64,000 bases of DNA, taken from positions 7,378,001 to 7,442,000 of the forward strand of contig NZ_CP146022.1 in assembly GCF_036967205.1 (NCBI RefSeq). Reading direction: 5' to 3'. Of this stretch, positions 17,731-26,998 are shown piece by piece. The translations under genes and the position numbers were made by a program. This DNA is from Streptomyces sp. Q6 (lineage in GTDB: Bacteria > Actinomycetota > Actinomycetes > Streptomycetales > Streptomycetaceae). Each line of letters opens with the position of its first letter. The stretch's first letter is position 1. The notes under the pieces are model-generated. The model worked only from the letters and a program-made list of their open reading frames with translations. It ran no database searches and was not told where the DNA came from.

Positions 17731-18873
17731 ATGGAACGACGCCTGTTCAGCGCCGAGCACGAGGCGTTCCGCGAGACCGTCCGCACCTTCCTCGCCAAGG
17801 AGGTGACCCCGCACCACGAGCGGTGGGAGAAGGACGGCATCGTCGCGCGCGAGGCCTGGCTCGCCGCCGGACGCCAGGGCCTGCTCGGACTCGCCGTGCC
17901 CGAGGAGTACGGGGGCGGCGGCAACCCTGACTTCCGCTACAGCGCCGTGCTCGCCGAGGAGTTCACCCGCGCGGGCGCCTCCGGCCTCGCCGTCGGACTG
18001 CACAACGACATCATCGGCCCGTACCTCACCTCGCTCGCCACCGAGGAGCAGAAGCGCCGCTGGCTGCCCGGCTTCTGCGACGGCTCGCTGATCACCGCGA
18101 TCGCCATGACCGAACCCGGCGCCGGATCCGACCTCCAGGGCATCCGCACCACCGCCGAGGACAAGGGCGACCACTGGCTGCTCAACGGCTCCAAGACCTT
18201 CATCTCGAACGGCATCCTCGCCGACCTCGTCATCGTCGTCGCGAAGACCACCCCCGAGGGCGGCGCGCGCGGGCTCTCCCTCCTCGTCGTCGAGCGCGGC
18301 ACGGCGGGCTTCGAGCGCGGCCGCAACCTCGACAAGATCGGCCAGAAGGCCCAGGACACCGCGGAGTTGTTCTTCCACGACGTACGCGTCCCGAAGGAGA
18401 ACCTGCTCGGCGAGCGCGACGGCGCCTTCGTCCACCTGATGACGAACCTCGCCCAGGAGCGCATGGGCATCGCGGTCGCCGCCATCGCGGCCGCCGAGCA
18501 CCTCCTGGAGATCACCACGAGCTACGTGAAGGAGCGCGAGGCCTTCGGACGGCCGCTCGCCAAGCTCCAGCACATCCGGTTCGAGATAGCGGAGATGGCC
18601 ACCGAGTGCGCCGTCACGCGGACGTTCCTCGACCGCTGCATCGAGGACCACTGCGCGGGCACCCTCGACGCCGTGCACGCCTCCATGGCCAAGTGGTGGG
18701 CCACCGAACTCCAGAAGCGCGTCGCCGACCGCTGCCTCCAACTGCACGGCGGATACGGCTACATGACCGAGTACCGCGTCGCGAAGGCCTTCACCGACGG
18801 ACGCATCCAGACCATCTACGGCGGCACCACCGAGATCATGAAGGAGATCATCGGACGCTCGCTGCTGTCCTGA
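17731..18873 (+). CDS. Acyl-CoA dehydrogenase
   Basis: The 380-residue FAD enzyme has the three-domain acyl-CoA dehydrogenase layout. Signatures are AMTEPGAGSDLQGIRTTA near residue 126, the middle beta domain, and the C-terminal CLQLHGGYGYMTEYRVAKAF and YGGTTEIMKEIIGR. The Glu in GGTTEIM is near the C-terminus where some family members place the catalytic base. It introduces the trans-2 double bond in acyl-CoA. ATG 17731 lacks a strong ribosome site. A TTG at 17719 has GAAAGG at ideal spacing and overlaps the previous stop, so the true start may be four codons earlier. It acts between the racemase and thiolase/FadB genes. Confidence 0.92.
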   Translation: MERRLFSAEHEAFRETVRTFLAKEVTPHHERWEKDGIVAREAWLAAGRQGLLGLAVPEEYGGGGNPDFRYSAVLAEEFTRAGASGLAVGLHNDIIGPYLTSLATEEQKRRWLPGFCDGSLITAIAMTEPGAGSDLQGIRTTAEDKGDHWLLNGSKTFISNGILADLVIVVAKTTPEGGARGLSLLVVERGTAGFERGRNLDKIGQKAQDTAELFFHDVRVPKENLLGERDGAFVHLMTNLAQERMGIAVAAIAAAEHLLEITTSYVKEREAFGRPLAKLQHIRFEIAEMATECAVTRTFLDRCIEDHCAGTLDAVHASMAKWWATELQKRVADRCLQLHGGYGYMTEYRVAKAFTDGRIQTIYGGTTEIMKEIIGRSLLS

Positions 18874-18909
18874 CCCGACCCTCGTTCCGCTGCTCCGAAA
18901 GGCACCTCC

Positions 18910-20124
18910 GTGACCACTGACGCGTACGTCTACGACGCGATCCGCACCCCGCGCGGCCGGGGCAAGGCCACCGGCTCCCTGCACGGCACCAAGCCGATCG
19001 ACCTCGTCGTCGGCCTCATCCACGAGATCAGGGCCCGCTTCCCCGGCCTCGACCCCGCCGCCATCGACGACATCGTCCTCGGCGTCGTCGGACCCGTCGG
19101 CGACCAGGGCTCCGACATCGCCCGCATCGCCGCCATCGCGGCCGGACTGCCCGACACGGTCGCGGGCGTCCAGGAGAACCGCTTCTGTGCGTCGGGCCTC
19201 GAAGCGGTCAACCTGGCCGCGATGAAGGTGCGTTCGGGCTGGGAGGACCTCGTCCTCGCCGGTGGTGTCGAGTCCATGTCGCGGGTGCCGATGGCCTCCG
19301 ACGGCGGTGCCTGGTTCGCCGACCCGATGACCAACTTCGACACCGGGTTCGTCCCGCAGGGCATCGGCGCCGACCTCATCGCCACCATCGAGGGCTTCTC
19401 CCGACGCGACGTCGACGAGTACGCGGCGCTCTCCCAGGAGCGGGCGGCCGCCGCCGTGAAGGACGGGCGCTTCGAGCGGTCCGTCGTCCCGGTCAAGGAC
19501 CGCAGTGGACTCACGGTCCTCGACCACGACGAGTTCCTGCGCCCGGGGACCACCGCCGACTCGCTGGCGAAGCTGAAGCCGTCGTTCGCCGACATCGGCG
19601 ACCTGGGCGGCTTCGACGCGGTCGCGCTCCAGAAGTACCACTGGGTCGAGAAGATCGACCACGTCCACCACGCGGGCAACTCCTCGGGCATCGTCGACGG
19701 CGCCTCGCTCGTCGCCATCGGCTCGCGCGAGGTCGGCGAGCGGTACGACCTGACGCCGCGCGCCCGTGTCGTCTCGGTCGCCGTCTCCGGCTCCGAGCCG
19801 ACCATCATGCTGACCGGGCCCGCGCCCGCCACCCGCAAGGCCCTCGCCAAGGCGGGCCTGACCATCGACGACATCGACCTCGTCGAGATCAACGAGGCCT
19901 TCGCGGCGGTCGTGCTCCGCTTCGTGCGGGACATGGGCCTCTCCCTGGACAAGGTCAACGTCAACGGCGGCGCGATCGCTCTCGGCCACCCGCTGGGCGC
20001 GACCGGGGCGATGATCCTGGGCACGCTCGTCGACGAACTCGAGCGCAGGGACCTCCGGTACGGGCTCGCCACGTTGTGCGTCGGCGGCGGGATGGGGATC
20101 GCGACGATCGTGGAGCGGGTGTAG
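18910..20124 (+). CDS. fadA: Acetyl-CoA C-acyltransferase (thiolase, FadA type)
   Basis: The 404-residue thiolase carries the nucleophilic cysteine in [12 protein letters not shown] near residue 94, the catalytic histidine in [14 protein letters not shown] and the second cysteine in [19 protein letters not shown] is the usual N-E-A-F segment. It cleaves 3-ketoacyl-CoA with CoA in the last step of beta-oxidation. GTG 18910 follows AAAGGCACCTCC. The gene sits 36 bp after the dehydrogenase and is separated from the FadB-type gene by an inverted-repeat element. Confidence 0.93.
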   Translation: MTTDAYVYDAIRTPRGRGKATGSLHGTKPIDLVVGLIHEIRARFPGLDPAAIDDIVLGVVGPVGDQGSDIARIAAIAAGLPDTVAGVQENRFCASGLEAVNLAAMKVRSGWEDLVLAGGVESMSRVPMASDGGAWFADPMTNFDTGFVPQGIGADLIATIEGFSRRDVDEYAALSQERAAAAVKDGRFERSVVPVKDRSGLTVLDHDEFLRPGTTADSLAKLKPSFADIGDLGGFDAVALQKYHWVEKIDHVHHAGNSSGIVDGASLVAIGSREVGERYDLTPRARVVSVAVSGSEPTIMLTGPAPATRKALAKAGLTIDDIDLVEINEAFAAVVLRFVRDMGLSLDKVNVNGGAIALGHPLGATGAMILGTLVDELERRDLRYGLATLCVGGGMGIATIVERV

Positions 20125-20143
20125 CGCCGCAGGGAGCGTTTTC

Positions 20144-20308
20144 CGTCGCCCGGTGCGGGTGCGCCGTGGGCTGGTCGCGCGGTTCCCTCAGCCCCTGAAA
20201 CGCAGGTGCCGCGCGCCGCATTTCCCCGAGGAGATGCCGCACGAAGTGCGCGTCTCGGGGGCGCGGGGAACCACGCGACCAGCCACGAACCTCCCGCACC
20301 CGGCGACG
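20144..20308. repeat. Long inverted intergenic repeat (Streptomyces-type element)
   Basis: Two arms of about 45 bp, 20144-20188 and 20261-20308, are near-perfect inverted complements sharing GGCTGGTCGCG, GGTTCCC and terminal CGTCGCC. The interior holds a second, weaker palindrome. The same sequence family recurs at 26946-26995 and 38968-39008. It lies after the thiolase stop and may act as a terminator or RNA-stabilising hairpin while the downstream fadB-type gene is still read. Confidence 0.7.
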
Positions 20309-20375
20309 AAGAACACGCCCCTCCCTCCCCCCTAGCCGCCGACCCCGCCGCACCGAACATCACGGAGACACGAAT

Positions 20376-22565
20376 ATGACCGCCAGCTCCACCATCCGCT
20401 GGGAACAGGACGAGACCGGCATCGTCACCCTCGTCCTCGACGACCCCCGCCAGTCCGCGAACACCATGAACCAGGCGTTCAAGGAATCCATCGCCGCGAC
20501 CGCCGACCGCGCCCAGGCCGAGCTCGCCGCCAACCCCGACGCGATCCGCGGTTTCATCTACACCTCCGCCAAGAAGACCTTCTTCGCGGGCGGCGACCTC
20601 AAGGACATGATGAAGGCCGGGCCCGAGGACGCCCAGGCCGTCTTCGAGGCCGGCCTCGGCATCAAGAACGCGCTGCGCCGCATCGAGACCCTCGGCAAGC
20701 CGGTCGTCGCCGCGATCAACGGCGCGGCCCTGGGCGGCGGTTACGAGATCGCGCTCGCCAGCCACCACCGCGTCGCCCTCGACGCCCCCGGCTCCAAGAT
20801 CGGCCTGCCCGAGGTCACGCTCGGCCTGCTCCCGGCCGGCGGCGGCGTCACTCGCACCGTCCGCCTGATGGGCATCGCCGACGCGCTCCTCAAGGTGCTG
20901 CTCCAGGGCACCCAGTACAACCCGCGGCGCGCCCTGGAGAACGGCCTGGTCCACGAAGTGGCCGCCACCCGCGAGGAGATGATCGAGAAGGCCCGCGCCT
21001 TCATCGACGCGAACCCCGAGTCGGCGCAGCCCTGGGACAAGCCCGGCTACCGCATTCCCGGCGGCACGCCGGCCAACCCGAAGTTCGCCGCGAACCTCCC
21101 CGCCTTCCCGGCCAACCTCAAGAAGCAGCTGGGCGGCGCCCCCTACCCCGCTCCCCGCAACATCCTGGCCGCCGCCGTCGAGGGCTCCCAGGTCGACTTC
21201 GAGACCGCCCTGGTCATCGAGGCCCGCTACTTCACCGAGCTGGTCACCGGCCAGACCGCGAAGAACATGATCCAGGCGTTCTTCTTCGACCTCCAGGCCG
21301 TCAACTCGGGCGCCAACCGCCCCCAGGGCATCGAGCCCCGCGAGGTCAGGAAGGTCGCCGTCCTCGGCGCCGGGATGATGGGCGCGGGCATCGCCTACTC
21401 GTGCGCCCGCGCCGGGATCGAGGTCGTCCTCAAGGACGTCTCCGCCGAGTCCGCCGCCAAGGGCAAGGCCTACTCGGAGAACCTCTGCGCCAAGGCCGTG
21501 AAGCGCGGCCGCACCACGCAGGAGAAGGCGGACGCGCTCCTCGCCCGCATCACGCCCACCGCGGACCCGCAGGACGTGGCCGGCTGCGACGCCGTCATCG
21601 AGGCCGTCTTCGAGGACCCGTCGCTCAAGCACAAGGTGTTCCAGGAGATCCAGCACATCGTCGCGCCGGACGCGCTGCTGTGCTCGAACACCTCGACGCT
21701 CCCCATCACCGTCCTCGCCGAGGGCGTCGAGCGCCGGGCCGACTTCATCGGTCTGCACTTCTTCTCGCCCGTCGACAAGATGCCGCTCGTGGAGATCATC
21801 AAGGGCGAGGCGACCGGTGACGAGGCGCTGGCCCGCGCCTTCGACCTCGTACGGCAGATCAGCAAGACGCCGATCGTCGTCAACGACAGCCGCGGCTTCT
21901 TCACGTCCCGCGTCATCGGCCACTTCATCAACGAGGGCGTCGCCATGGTCGGCGAGGGCATCGAGCCCGCGTCGGTCGAGCAGGCCGCGGGCCAGGCGGG
22001 CTACCCGGCCAAGGTCCTCTCCCTGATGGACGAGCTGACCCTGACCCTGCCCCGCAAGATCCGCCAGGAGACGCGGGCGGCCGTCGAGGCGGCGGGCGGC
22101 ACCTGGACCGAGCACCCGTCGGAAGCCGTCATCGACCGCATGGTCGACGAGTTCGGGCGCACGGGCCGCAGCGGCGGCGCGGGCTTCTACGAGTACGGCG
22201 AGGACGGCAGGCGCGCCGGTCTGTGGCCGGGCCTGCGCGAGCACTTCACGAAGCCGGGCACGGAGATCCCGTTCGCCGACATGCAGGAGCGCATGCTCTT
22301 CTCCGAGGCGCTGGACACCGTCCGGCTCCTGGAGGAGGGGGTCCTCACCTCCGTCGCCGACGCCAACATCGGCTCCATCTTCGGGATCGGCTTCCCGGGC
22401 TGGACCGGCGGCGTGCTCCAGTACATCAACGGCTACGAGGGCGGCCTGCCCGGTTTCGTGGCCCGCGCGCGGGAGCTGGCCGAGCGCTACGGCGACCGCT
22501 TCCTGCCGCCGGCGCTGCTGGTGGAGAAGGCGGAGAAGGGCGAGACGTTCACCGACGCTCGCTGA
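20376..22565 (+). CDS. fadB: Bifunctional enoyl-CoA hydratase / 3-hydroxyacyl-CoA dehydrogenase
   Basis: The 729-residue fusion has a crotonase domain (residues 1 to about 190, oxyanion-hole AAINGAALGGGYEIALA) and an NAD-binding Rossmann domain (VAVLGAGMMGAGIAYSCARAG near residue 328). The catalytic HFFSPVDKMPLVEII segment is near residue 465, followed by the C-terminal 3-hydroxyacyl-CoA dehydrogenase helices. It hydrates trans-2-enoyl-CoA and oxidises the 3-hydroxy product. With the preceding thiolase it would form a trifunctional-type complex. ATG 20376 is preceded by GGAGACACGA. Its 3' end overlaps the convergent MerR gene by 17 bp. Confidence 0.94.
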   Translation: MTASSTIRWEQDETGIVTLVLDDPRQSANTMNQAFKESIAATADRAQAELAANPDAIRGFIYTSAKKTFFAGGDLKDMMKAGPEDAQAVFEAGLGIKNALRRIETLGKPVVAAINGAALGGGYEIALASHHRVALDAPGSKIGLPEVTLGLLPAGGGVTRTVRLMGIADALLKVLLQGTQYNPRRALENGLVHEVAATREEMIEKARAFIDANPESAQPWDKPGYRIPGGTPANPKFAANLPAFPANLKKQLGGAPYPAPRNILAAAVEGSQVDFETALVIEARYFTELVTGQTAKNMIQAFFFDLQAVNSGANRPQGIEPREVRKVAVLGAGMMGAGIAYSCARAGIEVVLKDVSAESAAKGKAYSENLCAKAVKRGRTTQEKADALLARITPTADPQDVAGCDAVIEAVFEDPSLKHKVFQEIQHIVAPDALLCSNTSTLPITVLAEGVERRADFIGLHFFSPVDKMPLVEIIKGEATGDEALARAFDLVRQISKTPIVVNDSRGFFTSRVIGHFINEGVAMVGEGIEPASVEQAAGQAGYPAKVLSLMDELTLTLPRKIRQETRAAVEAAGGTWTEHPSEAVIDRMVDEFGRTGRSGGAGFYEYGEDGRRAGLWPGLREHFTKPGTEIPFADMQERMLFSEALDTVRLLEEGVLTSVADANIGSIFGIGFPGWTGGVLQYINGYEGGLPGFVARARELAERYGDRFLPPALLVEKAEKGETFTDAR

Positions 22566-23337
22566 CGTCCTGCCGACTCGTGGGGGCGGGGACACCGTCC
22601 TCGTCCCCACGAGGTGCGGGGGAGGCGGTGAGCCATTCGCCGAGCGACTCCTTCAGGGACCGCTGGAACGTGGTGAGCAGTGCCTGCACCACCAGCGGCT
22701 GCATATGGGCCGACAGCGACTTCACGTCCTGCGCGGCCCGCTGCGCCACCTCGTCCTGGAACAGCCGGGACAGCTCCTGGGCCGCCGCGCGCGAGTGCTC
22801 CACGAGAATGTCGCGGGCCCCGAGGATCGACGGCAGTGACAGCGGTACGTCGAGGAGCTGGACACCGAGGCGCAGCAGTCCCGCGTCGCAGCGGAAGGTG
22901 TCGGCGCCGTCCTCGATGCCCACGATGTCCATGGCCGCGAGCCGCGCCAGATCCTCGTCGTCCAGCGCCCGCCCGGCCCGCCGCTCCAGCTCCCGGCGCG
23001 ACACCGTCTCCCTGGTGTCCGGGGCCCAACTCGCCACCACCGCGCGGTGGATGGCCAGGTCGTGCGCGCTCAGGTCCGCCGGGAGCTGCTCGAGGTACCG
23101 CTCGATCGCCGCGAGGGTCATGCCCTGGTGCTGGAGCTCCTCGATCAGGGCGAGCCGCGAGAGGTGGTCCTGTCCGTAGTGGCCGACCCGGCGCGGCCCG
23201 ATCACCGGCGGCGGCAGCAGGCCGCGCGTGCTGTAGAAGCGGATCGTGCGCACGGTGACGCCCGCCCGCGCCGCCAGTTCGTCGACGGTCAGCGTCGGGA
23301 CGTCCTCGGTGGAGGCGTCCTCGGTGTGCGTCGTCAT
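22549..23337 (-). CDS. MerR family transcriptional regulator
   Basis: The 262-residue protein has a MerR winged-helix N-terminus: LTVDELAARAGVTVRTIRFY (residues 16-35), then RRVGHYGQDHLSRLALIEEL and the helix MTLAAIERYLEQL. The long C-terminal region, about 180 residues, is helical and lacks the metal-binding cysteines of MerR/SoxR, so it probably binds an organic ligand or acyl-CoA. The gene converges with the fadB-type gene (17-bp overlap). A palindrome in its own promoter suggests autoregulation. Control of the adjacent beta-oxidation genes is inferred from position only. Confidence 0.85.
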   Translation of the reverse strand: MTTHTEDASTEDVPTLTVDELAARAGVTVRTIRFYSTRGLLPPPVIGPRRVGHYGQDHLSRLALIEELQHQGMTLAAIERYLEQLPADLSAHDLAIHRAVVASWAPDTRETVSRRELERRAGRALDDEDLARLAAMDIVGIEDGADTFRCDAGLLRLGVQLLDVPLSLPSILGARDILVEHSRAAAQELSRLFQDEVAQRAAQDVKSLSAHMQPLVVQALLTTFQRSLKESLGEWLTASPAPRGDEDGVPAPTSRQDVSERR

Positions 23338-23376
23338 GTCCGCCTCGCGGGTCGCTCGCGTACTGGTACCCAACAG

Positions 23377-23394
23377 GTTCACCACAGGTTGAAC
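23377..23394 (-). promoter_or_regulatory. Palindromic operator in the MerR gene promoter
   Basis: GTTCA (23377-23381) and TGAAC (23390-23394) form an inverted repeat around CCACAGGT, 40 bases upstream of the MerR ATG. The geometry fits a dimeric regulator. MerR proteins usually bind such repeats between the -35 and -10 boxes of their own promoter. Confidence 0.5.
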
Positions 23395-23661
23395 AGTATT
23401 GCTGACACACCGATGTTGTGAAAGTGTCCGGCGCCGAGATCGCCGAACGCGACGCCTTATACGCCTGATTCGAGAGCCTGTACAGAGGCGTCCTGCCATG
23501 TGAGAAGAACCGCTATGTGATCTCTGCCACCGCGTGCGAGGTGATCTCTGGGGGAAGGTGCACCGTCGGTCCGCGCGCTGTCAGGGGTGTCGCGGGCCGG
23601 AGCACTTTCCGGACCCCGGTGACCTGCGTGTCTCCGGGCACCACAGAGTGGACACCCCCAC
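23395..23661. other. Intergenic region upstream of the amino acid permease
   Basis: With the MerR promoter, this makes a 324-bp gap. The decamer GTGATCTCTG occurs twice, near 23517 and 23539, in direct orientation, and may be a binding site or a short duplication. No gene or strong hairpin was found. Confidence 0.35.
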
Positions 23662-25134
23662 GTGAGCAAGGACGCCGTCAACACGGCTCTGGACGCATCC
23701 CGCACAGATGCGGCCCAGGCGCCCGCCGACGCGGGCGATGCCGGCTACAGCAAGGACCTCAAGAGCCGCCACGTCAACATGATCGCGATCGGCGGCGCGA
23801 TCGGCACGGGACTCTTCCTCGGTGCCGGCGGCCGCCTGCACGACGCGGGCCCGGCCCTCGTCTTCGCGTACCTCGTCTGCGGAGTCTTCGCGTACTTCGT
23901 CGTGCGCGCCCTCGGTGAGATGGTCGTCTACCGGCCCTCTTCCGGTTCCTTCGTGTCGTACGCGCGCGAGTTCCTCGGCGAGAAGGGCGCCTACGTCGCC
24001 GGCTGGATGTACTTCCTGAACTGGTCGATGACGGGCATCGCCGACATCACCGCGATCGCCCTGTACACGCAGTACTGGAGCGCCTTCACGACCATCCCCC
24101 AGTGGGTGCTGGCGCTGATCGCCCTCGCGGTGGTCCTCGGCGTGAACCTCATCTCCGTGAAGTACTTCGGCGAGATGGAGTTCTGGTTCTCGATCATCAA
24201 GGTGGCCACGCTCGTCGCCTTCTTGCTCGTCGGCATCTTCCTGTTGGCCACGCAGCACCCGATCGACGGGCAGACGCCGGGCCTGAGCATGATCACTGAC
24301 CACGGCGGCATCATGCCCAGCGGTCTGATGTCGGTCGTCCTCGTCATGCAGGGCGTCGTCTTCGCGTACGCCGCCCTGGAGCTCGTCGGCGTCGCGGCCG
24401 GCGAGACCGCCGAGCCGCAGAAGATCGTCCCGCGCGCGGTCAACTCGATCATGTGGCGCGTCGGCATCTTCTACTGCGGTTCGGTGCTGCTCCTCGCGCT
24501 GCTGCTCCCGGCGACCTCTTACTCGTCGAACGAGAGCCCGTTCGTGACGCTCTTCAGCAAGCTGGGCGTCGGCGGCATCGGCGACATCATGAACCTGGTC
24601 GTGCTGACCGCGGCCATGTCGTCGCTCAACTCCGGCTTGTACTCCACCGGCCGCATCCTGCGCTCCATGGCCATGTCGGGCTCCGCCCCGAAGTTCACCG
24701 CCCGGATGAACCGCAGCCAGGTGCCCTACGGCGGCATCCTGCTCACCGCGGGCGTCGGCGTCCTCGGCGTGGGCCTCAACTACCTGCTGCCGCACGACGC
24801 CTTCGAGATCGTCATCGAGGTCTCCTCGATCGGCATCATCGGCACCTGGATCATGATCATGGTCGCGCACCTGGCGTTCGTCCGCCGGGCCAAGGAGGGC
24901 CTCGTCGAGCGCCCGTCGTTCCGGCTGCCGTGGTCCCCGGTGACGGAGATCGTCACGATCGTCTTCCTGGTGCTGGTCCTCGGTCTCATGTGGAACGACG
25001 AGGAGACCGGCCGCAAGACCCTCATGCTGATCCCGATCGTCGCCGTGGCCCTCGTCATCGGCTGGTTCGGCGCCCGACGCCGCATCGACCGGCTCGCGAC
25101 GGACGAGCTGACGAAGGTGGCGGACGGGAAGTAG
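23662..25134 (+). CDS. Amino acid permease of the APC superfamily (AnsP/GABA-permease-like)
   Basis: The 490-residue protein has about 12 hydrophobic segments between residue 38 and residue 470. The N-terminal [20 protein letters not shown] is the diagnostic first helix of the amino acid transporter family AAT, and the conserved GEMVVYRP and [15 protein letters not shown] motifs follow. It imports amino acids with protons. Family members include L-asparagine and GABA permeases, and the closest substrate cannot be fixed. The start is GTG 23662. A hydrophilic N-terminal tail of about 30 residues precedes the first helix. No catabolic gene is adjacent. Confidence 0.92.
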   Translation: MSKDAVNTALDASRTDAAQAPADAGDAGYSKDLKSRHVNMIAIGGAIGTGLFLGAGGRLHDAGPALVFAYLVCGVFAYFVVRALGEMVVYRPSSGSFVSYAREFLGEKGAYVAGWMYFLNWSMTGIADITAIALYTQYWSAFTTIPQWVLALIALAVVLGVNLISVKYFGEMEFWFSIIKVATLVAFLLVGIFLLATQHPIDGQTPGLSMITDHGGIMPSGLMSVVLVMQGVVFAYAALELVGVAAGETAEPQKIVPRAVNSIMWRVGIFYCGSVLLLALLLPATSYSSNESPFVTLFSKLGVGGIGDIMNLVVLTAAMSSLNSGLYSTGRILRSMAMSGSAPKFTARMNRSQVPYGGILLTAGVGVLGVGLNYLLPHDAFEIVIEVSSIGIIGTWIMIMVAHLAFVRRAKEGLVERPSFRLPWSPVTEIVTIVFLVLVLGLMWNDEETGRKTLMLIPIVAVALVIGWFGARRRIDRLATDELTKVADGK

Positions 25135-25174
25135 CACCCGCCGTGTTGTCAGTGGCAGCCCCTACGGTGGCGTC

Positions 25175-25654
25175 ATGTCGGAGATCACGTATGTCCGGGG
25201 TGACGCCACCGTGCCGTGGGGCAAGGGCCCGCGACTGATCGTCCATGTCTGCAACGACATCGGGGGCTGGGGGAGAGGCTTCGTCCTGGCCCTCTCGCGG
25301 CGCTGGCCCGAGCCGGAGAAGGCGTACCGCCGCTGGCACCGCGAGCGCGCGGCGAACGACTTCGGCCTGGGAGCCGTCCAGTTCGTCCGGGTCGAGCCGC
25401 ACCTGTGGGTCGCCAACCTGATCGGGCAGCGCGGGATCCGCACCGGTAGCCAGGGCGCACCCGTGCGCTACGAGGCGATCGCCGAGGGCTTGGGCGCCGT
25501 CGCCGAGCAGGCGACCGCTCTGGGCGCCTCCGTGCACATGCCGCGCATCGGGTGCGGGCTCGCCGGCGGGACGTGGGAGCGGGTCGAGCCGCTGGTCGTC
25601 GAGCGGGTGGCTGCGCGGGGGATACCCGTGACGGTCTACGACCACGACAGGTGA
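25175..25654 (+). CDS. Macro domain protein (TARG1-like, ADP-ribose binding)
   Basis: The 159-residue protein is a single macro domain. It has the ligand-binding start EITYVRGDATVP, LIVHVCNDIGGWGRGFVLAL and the phosphate loop MPRIGCGLAGGTWERVEPLV. These match the TARG1/C6orf130 branch, which removes ADP-ribose from glutamate or hydrolyses O-acetyl-ADP-ribose. In human TARG1 the loop reads IGCGLD with a catalytic Asp; here that position is Ala. The catalytic Lys is also not obvious. It may bind ADP-ribose or use a different mechanism. ATG 25175 has a weak ribosome-binding site. Confidence 0.85.
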   Translation: MSEITYVRGDATVPWGKGPRLIVHVCNDIGGWGRGFVLALSRRWPEPEKAYRRWHRERAANDFGLGAVQFVRVEPHLWVANLIGQRGIRTGSQGAPVRYEAIAEGLGAVAEQATALGASVHMPRIGCGLAGGTWERVEPLVVERVAARGIPVTVYDHDR

Positions 25655-25713
25655 ACCGACGGCGGTCGCGGCGTCCGCGTTGGGGCCGCGTGCCGTACGG
25701 GTAGGACACAGGC

Positions 25714-26004
25714 ATGCCCCTGGTTCCGTGGGACGTTCACCACAAGGCAGGTCAACTGGTCGTGCTGGTGGCCGTGTTGGCGACGGCGCTGGTCACCTCC
25801 ACGCGGCGCCGGCTGCGACCCCGGCCCGTGGCCACCGCGGCCCCGCCGCCCCCGTCCCCACGGCTGACCCCTCCGGTCGTCCCGTGCCACACGATCACCG
25901 CCGACGCCCCGCACGCCGAAGCCGTCGCCGACCTGTGCACCTGTGTCTCCGAACTCGCCTCGGACCTCGCCAAACGGTTCGGCGGTGAGGCCGGCGAGAG
26001 GTAA
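25714..26004 (+). CDS. Hypothetical 96-residue protein with one N-terminal hydrophobic segment
   Basis: The frame opens at ATG 25714. It encodes a hydrophobic stretch, QLVVLVAVLATALVTS, followed by Arg, a Pro-rich linker and a C-terminal segment HAEAVADLCTCVSELASDL with a Cys-x-Cys pair. It could be a small anchored membrane protein. Codon bias is consistent with a coding region. No family is recognised, and overlapping reverse-strand frames are not better. Confidence 0.45.
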   Translation: MPLVPWDVHHKAGQLVVLVAVLATALVTSTRRRLRPRPVATAAPPPPSPRLTPPVVPCHTITADAPHAEAVADLCTCVSELASDLAKRFGGEAGER

Positions 26005-26068
26005 GTGCTCCGAGCCGCATACTGGGATCACAGGCAACACCGGCACCACGTGACCCACAGGACGCGGC

Positions 26069-26923
26069 ATGAAGCAGCACGACCCGGATCCGCCGCCGCC
26101 CCCGCCCGGCGGGATCCTCTGGGACACCGCGGGCGACATCCGCTCGCTGCTCGCCCTGCCCGCTGCGTTCGTCCTCCAGGTCGCCCACCCCGCCGTCGGC
26201 GCCGGCGTCGACGACCACTCCGTCTTCCGCACCGACCCCTGGGGCCGCGGCCGCCGCTCCCTCACCTCGCTCCTGCTCTGGGTCTACGGGGGCGAGGCCG
26301 CCGCCGAGGAAGGGCGCCGCCTGCGCCGCGTGCACCGCGACATCCAGGGCACGGACCCGCACGGCCGCCGCTACCACGCCCTGACGCCCGCCTTCTACGC
26401 CTGGGTGCACGCCACCGGCTACCCCGTGGCCCGCTACGCCCGCCGCTACTTCGCCCGCCCCTTCACGCCCGAGGAGGACGAGCGGTTCTACGCGGAGTGG
26501 CTCATGGTCGGCCGGATCCTCGGCATCCACGACCGGGACATGCCGCGGACGACCGAGGAGTTCTGGCCGTACTACCACGAGGCGCTCGCGCGGGAGATCG
26601 GCCGGAACACGGTCGTCGACGAGCTGACGTCGGCCACCCGCGCGATCCCCGCCCCCGACCACGCGGTCCTGCGCCCGCTCTGGCCGGTCCTGCGCCCCGC
26701 GCTGGCCCGCACCCTGCGCTTCCTGTCGATCGGCCTGCTCCCGCCCGAGGCACGGGAGGCGCTCGGCCTCCCGTGGACGGCACGCCAGGAGCGGGTGCTG
26801 CGGCGCGTCGCCGTCCCGGTGAGATGGCTCGTCCCGCGCCTGCCGGAACGCCTCAGGTACCTCCCGCAGGCGCGGCGGGCGCGGGCCGCTGAGGGGCGGC
26901 CGCGCCGTTCTCCGCGCCTCTGA
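26069..26923 (+). CDS. Oxygenase MpaB family protein (DUF2236)
   Basis: The 284-residue protein has the ER-bound-oxygenase/rubber-oxygenase catalytic fold. Signatures are an N-terminal HPAVGAGVDDHSVFRTDPWGR near residue 50, RRVHRDIQG near residue 90, WVHATGYPVARYARRY near residue 112 and EEFWPYY near residue 170. Characterised relatives (MpaB and latex-clearing protein Lcp) are heme-binding or di-iron oxygenases. The His of HPAV and the R..H pair are candidates for cofactor ligation. There is no signal peptide. The Pro-rich N-terminus is unusual. Substrate unknown. Confidence 0.85.
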   Translation: MKQHDPDPPPPPPGGILWDTAGDIRSLLALPAAFVLQVAHPAVGAGVDDHSVFRTDPWGRGRRSLTSLLLWVYGGEAAAEEGRRLRRVHRDIQGTDPHGRRYHALTPAFYAWVHATGYPVARYARRYFARPFTPEEDERFYAEWLMVGRILGIHDRDMPRTTEEFWPYYHEALAREIGRNTVVDELTSATRAIPAPDHAVLRPLWPVLRPALARTLRFLSIGLLPPEAREALGLPWTARQERVLRRVAVPVRWLVPRLPERLRYLPQARRARAAEGRPRRSPRL

Positions 26924-26940
26924 GGCGGCGCTTTGCCGCC
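26924..26940. terminator. Short intrinsic hairpin after the oxygenase gene
   Basis: GGCGGC and GCCGCC (26924-26929 and 26935-26940) enclose a 5-base loop directly after the TGA. The convergent peptidase gene ends at 26999, so the hairpin can serve the oxygenase gene. Confidence 0.5.
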
Positions 26941-26945
26941 CGCCC

Positions 26946-26995
26946 TGCGGCGGGGAACCCCGCGAGCGCCCCACCGGCCCGCACTCGGCGACGCA
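26946..26995. repeat. Partial copy of the intergenic repeat
   Basis: CGGGGAACC, CGCGA and the terminal CCCGCAC-CGGCGACG match the right arm of the element at 20261-20308 with a few changes in the middle. Only one arm is present here. Confidence 0.5.
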
Positions 26996-26998
26996 CCC

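Noticed and set aside
18930-22610. A 1,226-codon frame antisense to thiolase and the FadB-type gene
   Set aside because: It is a GC-driven open frame spanning two genes and an intergenic repeat. It carries no recognisable fold.
23581-25137. A 518-codon His/Asp-rich frame antisense to the permease
   Set aside because: The amino acid composition mirrors membrane-protein codons read backwards. The plus strand has all APC motifs.
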